Assembly: GCA_007129455.1 (NCBI GenBank)
Contig: SKVL01000009.1
Span: 1 to 6,146 of the forward strand
Source of the DNA: Candidatus Campbelliibacteriota bacterium
GTDB lineage: Bacteria > Patescibacteriota > Minisyncoccia > Phycocordibacterales > CSBR16-193
Length of the DNA stretch: 6,146 nucleotides
Reading direction: 5' to 3'
Of this stretch, positions 1-5,556 are shown one piece after another; positions within the stretch are counted from its first letter, which is position 1, and each line of letters begins with the position of its first letter. The notes under the pieces are model-generated. The model was not told the DNA's origin. It worked only from the letters and a program-made list of their open reading frames with translations, and made no database searches. The position numbers were made by a program, and so were the translations under genes.

Positions 1-37
1 CTGTCAAACCTTGAAGAGATCAGCTTTCCGCAATCTG

Positions 38-220
38 TCAAAAAGACATCCGGTTTCCTAAAAAACCAAAAAGCTCCGGGAACGCTTCTCGAGCAAATTC
101 TAGGGCATTTTTAAGATCTAAGTCACCCTTCTCGCATACCATTAGATACTTCTGTTCCGAGCTTTTATTCAAAAGCTTTTTTTCCGTTAAAACAATATAA
201 GATAGCTCTGCACAACCCAT
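38..220 (-). CDS. small hypothetical protein, 60 aa
   Basis: I do not recognise this protein. It begins MGCAELSYIVLTEKKL and ends at a TGA. It looks like a small soluble alpha/beta protein: a hydrophobic strand (residues 6-11), a charged turn, a second strand (YLMVCE, 25-30) and an amphipathic helix (about 33-54). There is no signal peptide or membrane helix. Cysteines at 3 and 29 do not form a metal-binding pattern. It is believed real because it has the best expression signals in the window: a Shine-Dalgarno AAGGAGGT five bases before the ATG, and a sigma70-type promoter upstream with a leader of about 30 nt. It lies about 210 bp downstream of typA on the same strand but seems independently transcribed. 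Function unknown; the reading frame is convincing, the role is not. Confidence 0.7.
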   Translation of the reverse strand: MGCAELSYIVLTEKKLLNKSSEQKYLMVCEKGDLDLKNALEFAREAFPELFGFLGNRMSF

Positions 221-225
221 CAGTA

Positions 226-233
226 ACCTCCTT
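226..233 (-). promoter_or_regulatory. strong Shine-Dalgarno of the 60-aa gene
   Basis: The minus strand reads AAGGAGGT followed by TACTG and then ATG. This is an eight-base match to the anti-Shine-Dalgarno at ideal spacing. It fixes the start at position 220 and is much stronger than the ribosome sites of most other genes here. Confidence 0.8.
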
Positions 234-259
234 TTTAAAGTTTCAACTTTCTAGTGACA

Positions 260-288
260 CTTATATCCCCGGCCAAACCGATTTGCAA
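260..288 (-). promoter_or_regulatory. sigma70-like promoter of the 60-aa gene
   Basis: The minus strand carries TTGCAA (288-283, 4 of 6 matches to TTGACA), a 17-nt spacer, then TATAAG (265-260, 5 of 6 matches to TATAAT). Transcription would start near 253, giving a leader of about 33 nt that contains the Shine-Dalgarno. Box quality, spacing and position agree, but this is prediction only. The rest of 289-429, between this promoter and the typA stop, shows no convincing terminator or gene. Confidence 0.5.
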
Positions 289-429
289 TAATATCACGCA
301 CCACCAAAACATCGAGGAGTTAAAAAGCTCGTCCTGACCAACCTTCTAAATAGAACTGCGATTACTAAACTTTTCTATATTTCTCCTCTTCCAAAAAACA
401 TTTTTAATCCGCTGTTCTCATACTTTGAT

Positions 430-2190
430 CTATTTAAAAACCTGTTTACGCAACCTGACCGATTGCGGAGTTATCTCGAGATACTCGTCATCACTCATCA
501 CTTCCAACCCCCTCTCGATGGTCAGCTCATAAGGAGTAACCAAACTGATGGCCTCATCGGAGCCGCTGGAGCGAACATTGGAGAGCTGTTTTCCCTTAGT
601 TGGATTAACATACATATCCTCGCCCTTGGAAGTATTACCGACAACCATACCAGGATAAACCATTGTCCCCGGAGTAATATACAAAACTCCTCTTTCCTGT
701 AAATTCCAAAGAGAGAAACCCAAAGCCTTACCTTCCGCCATTGAGACCATGGAACCGACCGATCGCTTCCTTATCTCTCCCACATGAGACCGAAACTCTA
801 TAAAACGTGAAGAGAATATACCCTCGCCTTTGGTGTCCAGAACGAACTGACCGCGATATCCCAGTATCCCCCTGGTCGGACCCTCCAAGGTCAAACGCAC
901 CGAACTGTTTTGACTTACAATATCCCTAAGGATGATCGAGCGCTTACCCAATCGTTCGATTACGGCACCCTGATACTCCTGCGGAATATCTATGGTCATC
1001 TCTTCAAAGGGCTCCATCAAGCCTCCGTTCTCATCTTGCTGCAAGATGACCTGTGGCTGGGAGACTTGGCACTCATAGCCCTCGCGTCTCATCTGTTCCA
1101 AAAGTATCGAAATATGAAGCTCGCCTCTGCCGTGGACCTTAAATGCTTCACCTTGCGAAAAATCAACATGCAGTCCGACATTCACTTCGAGCTCCCGCTC
1201 CAGCCTGGTTTTTATCTGACGAGCGGTCAAAAGACTACCCTCCCTCCCCGCCAAAGGTGAGCTGTTTATCATAATGTTCATCGCTATGGTGGGCTCATCA
1301 ACGGCGATCATCGACAAAGGAGTGGTCTCCGGATCGTTAGAGATCGTCTCACCGATATTGATATCACTCAAGCCGGCAACCATTACGATATCCCCCGTCC
1401 CCGCCTCTGATATCTCCACCTTCTTTAAGCCGTTAAACGAGAACATCTTCGTTATTTTACCCCGACGTGCCTCTCTGTCGGGACTACCGACAAAAACCTC
1501 CCGCCCCGTGCTAAGCACCCCGCTGTATATACGAATGACGGACAGCCTGCCTAAGTAGTTATCATAGCCCAAGTTGAAGGGCTGGGCCTTTAAAACACCC
1601 GAGTCCAAGTCACCGTCGGACGCCGACGGAACCTCTTCCAAAATGGTATCCAAAAGCGGAGCCAAATCGACAGATTCGTCACTGAGCTCTCTTTTGGCAA
1701 TGCCGTCCCTTCCATTGGCGTAAACAACTAAAAAGTCGGACTGCTCCTCCGTGGCGCCCAGCTCCCAGAAAAGCTCCAGGACCTTATCCACGCACTCTTT
1801 CGGGTCAGCCGCCGGCTTATCTATCTTATTCACAACGACTATCGGCTTAAGGCCAAGATCCAAAGACTTCTTCAGAACAAACCTCGTCTGAGGCATGGGT
1901 CCTTCGGCCGCATCCACCAGCAAAAGAACGGCATCAATCGAGCGCAGAACCCGCTCCACTTCGGAGCCGAAGTCAGCATGACCCGGGGTATCAATGATGT
2001 TTATCTTCGTGTCTTTATACATAACCGCCGCATTTTTAGCATAGATAGTTATTCCTCTCTCATGTTCAAGGTCTACAGAGTCCATGGACACTCCTTCTTC
2101 CCCGACCCCAGTTTGACTCAAAATAGCATCGGTCAAGGTTGTTTTCCCGTGATCGACGTGAGCAATGATACCTATGTTTCTGATTTCCAT
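430..2190 (-). CDS. typA: ribosome-binding translational GTPase TypA/BipA
   Basis: TypA (BipA) is a cytoplasmic EF-G-like GTPase that binds the 70S ribosome and supports ribosome assembly and growth under cold or other stress. All GTPase motifs are visible: P-loop AHVDHGKT (10-17), switch I RGITI (45-49, with Thr48), DTPGH (67-71) and NKID (121-124). The G5 loop is YANGRDG (157-163), with Asn where Ser is usual. A beta-barrel domain II follows (about 200-295), then an EF-G domain III-like part with VHGRGELH (352-359), domain V, and the TypA-specific C-terminal domain ending near LEITPQSVRLRK. At 586 residues it is slightly shorter than the usual 600-615 but complete. The ATG is fixed by the family N-terminus MEIRNIGIIAHVDHGK. 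No Shine-Dalgarno precedes it. Instead a terminator-like hairpin ends 16 nt upstream, which raises leader-mediated control or a start site very close to the ATG. Confidence 0.98.
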   Translation of the reverse strand: MEIRNIGIIAHVDHGKTTLTDAILSQTGVGEEGVSMDSVDLEHERGITIYAKNAAVMYKDTKINIIDTPGHADFGSEVERVLRSIDAVLLLVDAAEGPMPQTRFVLKKSLDLGLKPIVVVNKIDKPAADPKECVDKVLELFWELGATEEQSDFLVVYANGRDGIAKRELSDESVDLAPLLDTILEEVPSASDGDLDSGVLKAQPFNLGYDNYLGRLSVIRIYSGVLSTGREVFVGSPDREARRGKITKMFSFNGLKKVEISEAGTGDIVMVAGLSDINIGETISNDPETTPLSMIAVDEPTIAMNIMINSSPLAGREGSLLTARQIKTRLERELEVNVGLHVDFSQGEAFKVHGRGELHISILLEQMRREGYECQVSQPQVILQQDENGGLMEPFEEMTIDIPQEYQGAVIERLGKRSIILRDIVSQNSSVRLTLEGPTRGILGYRGQFVLDTKGEGIFSSRFIEFRSHVGEIRKRSVGSMVSMAEGKALGFSLWNLQERGVLYITPGTMVYPGMVVGNTSKGEDMYVNPTKGKQLSNVRSSGSDEAISLVTPYELTIERGLEVMSDDEYLEITPQSVRLRKQVFK

Positions 2191-2200
2191 GATTTTAAAT

Positions 2201-2256
2201 TAAAGTAAAAAAGCCGACTCCAAGCCGGCCACCACCCGAAATGAGCCTTTACTTTA
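2201..2256 (-). promoter_or_regulatory. structured leader in front of typA
   Basis: A perfect 9-bp inverted repeat pairs TAAAGTAAA (2256-2248) with TTTACTTTA (2209-2201) on the minus strand. It encloses the terminator hairpin at 2229-2213. The downstream arm takes in the end of the terminator T-run and stops about 10 nt before the typA ATG. The two folds partly compete, because the outer arm uses three bases of the T-run. This arrangement would suit an attenuator or a processed small RNA. I do not recognise it as a known riboswitch. It could also be a fortuitous AT-rich pairing. Confidence 0.4.
2207..2229 (-). terminator. rho-independent terminator immediately before typA
   Basis: The minus strand folds GCCGGC (2229-2224), loop TTGGA, GTCGGC (2218-2213). 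This is a six-pair stem with one G-U, followed directly by six Ts (2212-2207). The T-run follows only on the minus strand, so it acts in the typA direction. It may end transcripts coming from mazEF, or act as an attenuator of typA, whose ATG lies 16 nt beyond the last T. Confidence 0.75.
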
Positions 2257-2315
2257 CCTTAAAACCACTCAAAAAGGAATAGCACACCACACACTTCCGA
2301 AATATTTAAAAGTTT

Positions 2316-2340
2316 AAGAAAAATGATGGTAACCCCCATC
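2316..2340 (-). terminator. probable terminator after mazEF
   Basis: The minus strand forms GATGG (2340-2336), loop GGGTTA, CCATC (2329-2325), followed by ATTTTTCTT. It lies 30 nt beyond the mazF stop, as expected for the end of the mazEF transcript. The stem is short, so termination is probably partial. On the plus strand the same stem is followed by a pyrimidine-rich stretch, so it could also work weakly in that direction. Confidence 0.5.
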
Positions 2341-2370
2341 TTCCTTCTTTTTGTTTTATAACGAGTACTT

Positions 2371-2714
2371 CTATTTGCTTATTATAAGAAGTAGTAACTT
2401 TTGTTGCACTTCCCGAAATACCCGCGGTTTAGTTTTTGCAATAAATCTTACCTTTCTTGTCTTCCAATCTAACGGACGAACATGGTCGGACAGTATCACG
2501 CCTGACACTTTTTTATCTTTGATCTCCACTTCAAACGGATACCGCTTTAACGCTGAAGTAACAGGGCACATTAGAGCCAAGTTGGTTTTTATATTATAGG
2601 ATTTTGGTGAAATAACGATAGCTGGACAACTTTTTTCTGCTCTTTGCCTTTTGTCGAATTAAGGTCAACCCATACAATGTGCCCTCTCGCCGGTATATAT
2701 TTTTTGCTTACCAT
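2371..2714 (-). pseudogene. mazF: frameshifted MazF-family mRNA endoribonuclease toxin
   Basis: MazF toxins cut single-stranded mRNA at short motifs and are held inactive by MazE. Translation from the ATG at 2714 gives MVSKKYIPARGHIVWVDLNS and continues TKGKEQKKV, the MazF N-terminus, but then reads 13 unrelated residues to a TAA at 2591-2589. The rest of MazF continues in another frame from CCA at 2625: PAIVISPKSYN, then ALMCPVTSALKRYPFEV, then VSGVILSDHVRPLDW, ending at a TAG at 2371. One missing base just after a run of six As (2636-2631) explains the break. It falls at the conserved Arg of the family motif (R)RPA.V(I/L)S. Restored, the protein would be about 114 residues, normal for MazF. 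The start overlaps the mazE end by 7 nt, a coupled toxin-antitoxin layout. Either the toxin is inactivated, or the base is a homopolymer sequencing error. A -1 slip on the A-run would rejoin the frames but give Ser-Cys instead of Arg. Confidence 0.88.
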
Positions 2715-2947
2715 AATTCATCTCCACTCGAATCAAACCACTCGCTTTCACTGTGGAGGTTTTTAGGCGACACCTGTGAGGGTAAATGCTTCAGAGATAG
2801 GTCCGCTTCATTCGGCCCGATCACAATTTGGTCATTCTTAAGCACCACGGATACTCCAAGCCTTTCGTGAAGAGATTTTTCTTCAGCAATATGTTTAGGC
2901 AGTCTTACGCCTAAGCTGTTTCCCCACTTTTGAATTCTTGTTTTCAT
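2708..2947 (-). CDS. mazE: MazE-like AbrB/SpoVT-fold antitoxin
   Basis: This is the DNA-binding antitoxin of a mazEF module, 79 aa. The N-terminal half is a clear AbrB/MazE swapped-hairpin domain: MKTRIQKWGNSLGVRLPKHI (1-20), then a second strand pair (GVSVVLKNDQIVIGP, about 31-45). The tail SPKNLHSESEWFDSSGDELW (60-79) matches the extended segment with which MazE antitoxins wrap around MazF. The ATG is fixed by the family N-terminus. There is no Shine-Dalgarno. The -10-like boxes lie only 9-18 nt upstream, so the mRNA may be nearly leaderless. A perfect inverted repeat covers this region and would allow classic autorepression. The antitoxin frame is intact although its toxin is broken, consistent with safe loss of toxicity. 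Confidence 0.93.
   Translation of the reverse strand: MKTRIQKWGNSLGVRLPKHIAEEKSLHERLGVSVVLKNDQIVIGPNEADLSLKHLPSQVSPKNLHSESEWFDSSGDELW
2722..2725 (-). promoter_or_regulatory. Shine-Dalgarno of mazF inside mazE
   Basis: GGAG on the minus strand lies seven bases before the mazF ATG at 2714, within the last codons of mazE. It supports the chosen toxin start and translational coupling across the 7-nt mazE/mazF overlap. Confidence 0.6.
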
Positions 2948-2951
2948 TATT

Positions 2952-2976
2952 AAAGGTATATACTAAATATACCTTT
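2952..2976. promoter_or_regulatory. palindromic operator/promoter of mazEF
   Basis: A perfect inverted repeat, AAAGGTATAT and ATATACCTTT separated by five bases, ends 4 nt before the mazE start codon. On the minus strand it contains two -10-like boxes, TATATT (2971-2966) and TATATA (2962-2957). A possible -35 TTCACA (2981-2976) is too close to the second box for ideal spacing. MazE-type antitoxins are known to bind palindromes overlapping their own promoters, so this is the expected autoregulatory operator. Binding itself is inferred. Confidence 0.65.
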
Positions 2977-2996
2977 GTGAAGTCTTGCTCTTGCGC

Positions 2997-3037
2997 AAAA
3001 AAAATGGGACCCATCGTAAAAAAGAAGTGCCGTCCAT
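2997..3037 (-). terminator. weak terminator-like hairpin upstream of mazE
   Basis: On the minus strand ATGGAC (3037-3032) can pair with GTCCCAT (3010-3004) with one bulge across a 21-nt loop. A tighter alternative is ATGG-GTC-CCAT at 3014-3004. Seven Ts follow. It could end the transcript of the 149-aa gene before mazEF. On the plus strand the stem is followed by TCTTTTTG, so it may be bidirectional. The fold is poor and the call tentative. Confidence 0.35.
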
Positions 3038-3150
3038 CTTTTTGACCTCACTTTATTCTACTAAATTTCAAGCCTCTCGAATGTTAGACATTTTTGAAAA
3101 TAGTAGCCAACCTCCTTTCTTCGCATTTAAATGTAAACTCATGACAATCA

Positions 3151-3600
3151 CTAATCTTTAATACTCAGTCGATCTGTTCCATACTTTTCAAATTCCTTTC
3201 CCCATTTTTCGTAAAGATCATAAACCCTGGAAGGATACCGACCGCTATTTTTAATTTCCTCTTTCTCCTCTTCCGTCATTGTCCGCTCAAAATCCCTTTT
3301 ACCTAATCTTGTTTCTAGTTCATGCCAAAAAGTTTGATCATCATAGTCTTCTATTACTTCGTGCAATTTTTCTGACCACTCATCACTCATTATTAACTTT
3401 CCCATAAAAATCTCCGTCATATCCTCAAAACCATAACCATTCGCAAATCCAATGAGATATTTTCTCAACTCCTCAATATCATTACTTTCTTTCTTATATT
3501 CTTCTGAAACAGAATCACCCAGAATTCCATAAACAGACGAGCCTGCCTCTACGACTTTGATTAGTGTTTCAAATTGCTTTTTAGATAAATTAATCTTCAT
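3151..3600 (-). CDS. hypothetical acidic protein, 149 aa
   Basis: I cannot name this protein. It has no signal peptide or membrane helix and is rich in Glu, Lys and Asp, so it should be cytosolic. It appears largely helical: an N-terminal helix KKQFETLIKVVEAGSSVYGI (7-26), a second helix about 41-53, a conserved-looking acidic/aromatic stretch YDDQTFWHELETRLGKRDF (86-104), and a C-terminal helix ending EFEKYGTDRLSI (136-147). From memory, small uncharacterised proteins in diverse bacteria share the arrangement of an N-terminal lysine-rich start, a central YD..TFW..L..RL..RDF and a C-terminal EFE..G.DRL.I; this would need a search. No Shine-Dalgarno precedes the ATG, but a perfect TATAAT lies 36 nt upstream. 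It stands alone between the hydrolase remnant and mazEF. Confidence 0.75.
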   Translation of the reverse strand: MKINLSKKQFETLIKVVEAGSSVYGILGDSVSEEYKKESNDIEELRKYLIGFANGYGFEDMTEIFMGKLIMSDEWSEKLHEVIEDYDDQTFWHELETRLGKRDFERTMTEEEKEEIKNSGRYPSRVYDLYEKWGKEFEKYGTDRLSIKD

Positions 3601-3635
3601 ATTTTTGAGTTAATTTTTAATATCAAATAAACCTA

Positions 3636-3641
3636 ATTATA
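3636..3641 (-). promoter_or_regulatory. -10 box of the 149-aa gene
   Basis: The minus strand has a consensus TATAAT at 3641-3636. Transcription would start near 3629, giving a leader of about 29 nt before the ATG at 3600. The -35 position (TTAAAT, 17 nt upstream) is poor. The consensus -10 and good placement make it plausible, but the surroundings are very AT-rich. Confidence 0.45.
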
Positions 3642-3739
3642 CATAATTGAGAAAATTGATTTAAGGTGGGTGAAATAGTTTCTAACCATATTTCCTAATC
3701 CCATTTTTCATTTTCTTATTCTTAATCTGCCTATTTAAA

Positions 3740-4072
3740 TTAATGATCATTTAAATTCAAAAAAGATATAATTTTTTCCCATACCTCCGACCGGTTAAGC
3801 AAAGTATTATGAGTCGCGCCTTCCACAGTAACGAATCTTTTGTCACCTGAAGGGATAATTTTATATAACTTTTTAGCCAATTCAAGTGGAACTATTTCAT
3901 CTTGAGTCCCGTGAATTACAAGTATTTCTCCAGTATAATCCTTCAACCATTCGGCCGTATCATACTCCTCACGCAGAAGCAGACCGATCGGTAAAAAAGG
4001 ATAGTGAATTTTTCCAACCTCGCTTAATTTGTCAAACGGCGCCAACAGGATCATCTTCTCCGGCCCCCTCAA
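3740..4072 (-). pseudogene. C-terminal fragment of an alpha/beta hydrolase
   Basis: About 110 codons of the C-terminal half of a serine hydrolase (BEM46/YfhR-type alpha/beta fold) are present. The strand before the lid reads KMILLAPFDKL (6-16), then the lid segment YPFLPIGLLLREEYDTAEWL (24-43). The strand with the catalytic acid is ILVIHGTQDEIVP (50-62, Asp58), and the catalytic histidine is in EGATHNTLL (84-92, His88). The half that should carry the substrate pocket and the GxSxG nucleophile is missing. Upstream the frame becomes dehydrogenase sequence. The only usable start is a TTG at 4072 with no Shine-Dalgarno. Without its serine it cannot be an active hydrolase. Family hydrolases are usually well over 200 residues, so roughly half is lost. 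It is either a deletion remnant or the product of an assembly join. Confidence 0.8.
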
Positions 4073-4305
4073 GCTCCGGTGATAAGCATCTCTCCGCCGG
4101 GTAAAAAAACGATTTCCCAGGGAATATCCAAGTTATCAAGAACGACTTCCGGCTCCTCAATATCTGCCTTTTTCATATCAACTCCTTCACTTACCCCGAC
4201 AGGTTCTTGTATAGAGAAATAAAGAGGCATAATGCTACCTCTCATGAAATATGCGACAACAGACACAATGAGCACAACAATTAATACAATTATTAGTTTC
4301 TTCAT
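4069..4305 (-). pseudogene. N-terminal fragment of PQQ-dependent sugar dehydrogenase
   Basis: This 78-codon frame starts with a lysine-flanked hydrophobic segment, KKLIIVLIVVLIVSVVAYF (2-20), a signal anchor placing the rest outside the membrane. After a linker it enters the first blade of a glucose/sorbosone dehydrogenase beta-propeller: VVLDNLDIPWEIVFLPGGEM and LIT (54-76). The family motif is roughly GL..PW.I.FLP.G.ML.TER. The protein then stops at Gly-Ala-TGA instead of continuing for the usual 300 or more residues with the catalytic His and calcium/PQQ site. Such enzymes oxidise sugars in the envelope; this piece cannot. The stop overlaps the TTG of the hydrolase fragment by three bases, so two truncated genes meet within about 10 bp. 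Genomic deletion or misassembly are the main options. Confidence 0.75.
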
Positions 4306-4408
4306 CTTTGATAAACTATTCTTGTCCTACCAAACTTCAGGAGCAGTGGCGAAACTTATTTTTTTATATTCTATTTTGTAAAAAATATCTATAGTAATAA
4401 ACTCGCCT

Positions 4409-5263
4409 TTAGAGATCTATGAAAAAAGCCTCCTCTTTTGATACTTTTATTCCAAGTCTTTCATTCCCAATGAAACCAATTCCGACATCAGCATAGGGAC
4501 TGAATCCCGATGTGGGCTCATATCCCCACACTTTGACCAAACCATTCTCATCTCCCAAATAAACCGCGGTCTCGCCCACTCCACCGTAGCCGACCTGTAT
4601 GGTTGCAACAGCGAAAACCCGATAATCTTCAGACCAAATAATATCTTGTACCGAATAGATCTCATCAAAACCCTCAATGTGTTCTCCTGTTTGAATTTCC
4701 AACATATAATATCTTAAAACATTATGCATCCCTTTTTGATAGATCACATAGTGACCGTCCGGGGACAATCCTTTCAACTTGATCCTTTCGGCGTAGAAAC
4801 AATCATCCGGTTTATTATCAACGGACGTTTCATCCAATATTCTTCCCGTGCCATCATCAAAGGTGATCTGTAACAATCCCCGATAACACATCTCTGGATG
4901 CAACCTGCCTTCGGAAAAGTCTTCTCCCTCAACTACTGAGATTTTTGAACCTTGAAATTGGATAACTCCTTCATCACTGGGCGCGATTATTAAGTTTCCT
5001 CGTTCATCATCCGGGTATGGCGCGTCTTCTTCCTTGCCTATTTTTTCGTACCCATCGGTCACAACTTCAACACCCACGGCCTCAGAGACTTCTTCCTTAT
5101 CTAAGCATTCCTTGCTCAAAAGTGAATAGCCCACGAACAACAGAGCTGAAAGGATCACTAAATTAAGAAACAAAAGAGCAACGTTTATGTTCTTCCCCAA
5201 GCCACAATACGATGCGGGCTGTAAAGATCCGTTTTGATCCTTGTTTATCTCTTTTTCATACAT
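4409..5263 (-). CDS. membrane-anchored protein with beta-propeller-like domain, 284 aa
   Basis: No known gene name applies. A polar N-terminus of about 25 residues is followed by one membrane helix (NVALLFLNLVILSALLFVGY, 27-46). An acidic linker (about 55-88) and an outer domain follow, so it should be anchored in the cytoplasmic membrane and face outward. The outer domain shows at least two blade-like repeats of TolB/WD40-type propellers: LSPDGHYVIY (166-175) followed by YYMLEIQTGEHI (185-196), and IIWSEDYRVFAVAT (208-221). Two outward cysteines (126 and 155) could form a disulfide. It is too short for a full propeller, so a partial or unusual fold is likely. No Shine-Dalgarno is present. 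A TAGAAT box ends 6 nt before the ATG, compatible with a leaderless mRNA but without a good -35. Function unknown; possibly a sensor or scaffold. Confidence 0.85.
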   Translation of the reverse strand: MYEKEINKDQNGSLQPASYCGLGKNINVALLFLNLVILSALLFVGYSLLSKECLDKEEVSEAVGVEVVTDGYEKIGKEEDAPYPDDERGNLIIAPSDEGVIQFQGSKISVVEGEDFSEGRLHPEMCYRGLLQITFDDGTGRILDETSVDNKPDDCFYAERIKLKGLSPDGHYVIYQKGMHNVLRYYMLEIQTGEHIEGFDEIYSVQDIIWSEDYRVFAVATIQVGYGGVGETAVYLGDENGLVKVWGYEPTSGFSPYADVGIGFIGNERLGIKVSKEEAFFIDL

Positions 5264-5402
5264 AGCTATATTCTAACAAATTTTTACAATTGAAATGCTA
5301 GACTTTGAAAAAGATCTTTTAAGAGGCCAATGTCGGTTTAAAAACTTATCCAGAAGGTCTGTTTGAAAATAAATACCGCTTAACAGTCCAACGGTCACAG
5401 CT

Positions 5403-5424
5403 AAAAAACACAACCGAAGGTGTG
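5403..5424 (-). terminator. rho-independent terminator after the partial envelope gene
   Basis: On the minus strand CACACC (5424-5419), loop TTC, GGTTGTG (5415-5409) forms a six-pair stem with one bulged T, followed by six Ts (5408-5403). It lies about 130 nt beyond the stop of the partial upstream gene and 140 nt before the next ATG, so it separates the two units. The remainder of the 293-bp gap (5264-5556) shows no convincing RNA gene or reading frame. Confidence 0.55.
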
Positions 5425-5556
5425 AATGTAAATAACCTATTTGATTTGCACAATTTGTATAATTTCTCTGTATCCTTTTTTTCTATCATCTTGGGTTGTC
5501 GATTAAATTATTAAATAGTGGCTGACCCCATTTTCATTTTCTCTTAGCGGTTCAAT

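Noticed and set aside
463..1558. Plus-strand open frames of 79-116 codons opposite typA.
   Set aside because: They are antisense shadows of the long, highly conserved typA frame and have no ribosome sites or recognisable protein content.
2231..2245. GGGTGGTGGCC in the typA leader resembles the T-box antiterminator sequence.
   Set aside because: The leader lacks the long specifier stem of a T-box, the match is partial, and typA is not an amino-acid-related gene.
2351..2599. Plus-strand 82-codon open frame.
   Set aside because: It is antisense to the second half of the MazF coding sequence, which is clearly recognisable on the minus strand.
2985..3161. Plus-strand open frame of 58 codons from a TTG, ending in TAA inside the 3' end of the 149-aa gene.
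   Set aside because: It has no ATG start near its beginning, no Shine-Dalgarno and no recognisable protein, and it runs through the mazE upstream hairpin. An open frame of this size is expected by chance in AT-rich DNA.
3733..3756. ATTTAAAT repeated on both sides of the hydrolase-fragment stop codon.
   Set aside because: The unit is a simple AT palindrome partly inside coding sequence; nothing indicates a binding site or a terminator.
4115..4135. In the hydrolase reading frame, just upstream of the TTG, the sequence spells LGYSLG, a perfect GxSxG nucleophile elbow.
   Set aside because: The same bases encode NLDIPWE of the dehydrogenase, whose match continues through IVFLPGGEMLIT. The 14 residues after GYSLG in the hydrolase frame (NRFFTRRRDAYHRS) are basic and polar, unlike the hydrophobic helix that follows a real elbow, and the frame is closed by a stop at 4135. 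Coincidence is most likely.
5458..5463. Consensus TATAAT on the plus strand in the 5264-5556 spacer.
   Set aside because: There is no -35 at usable spacing and no plus-strand gene or RNA signal downstream; it is chance in an AT-rich spacer.
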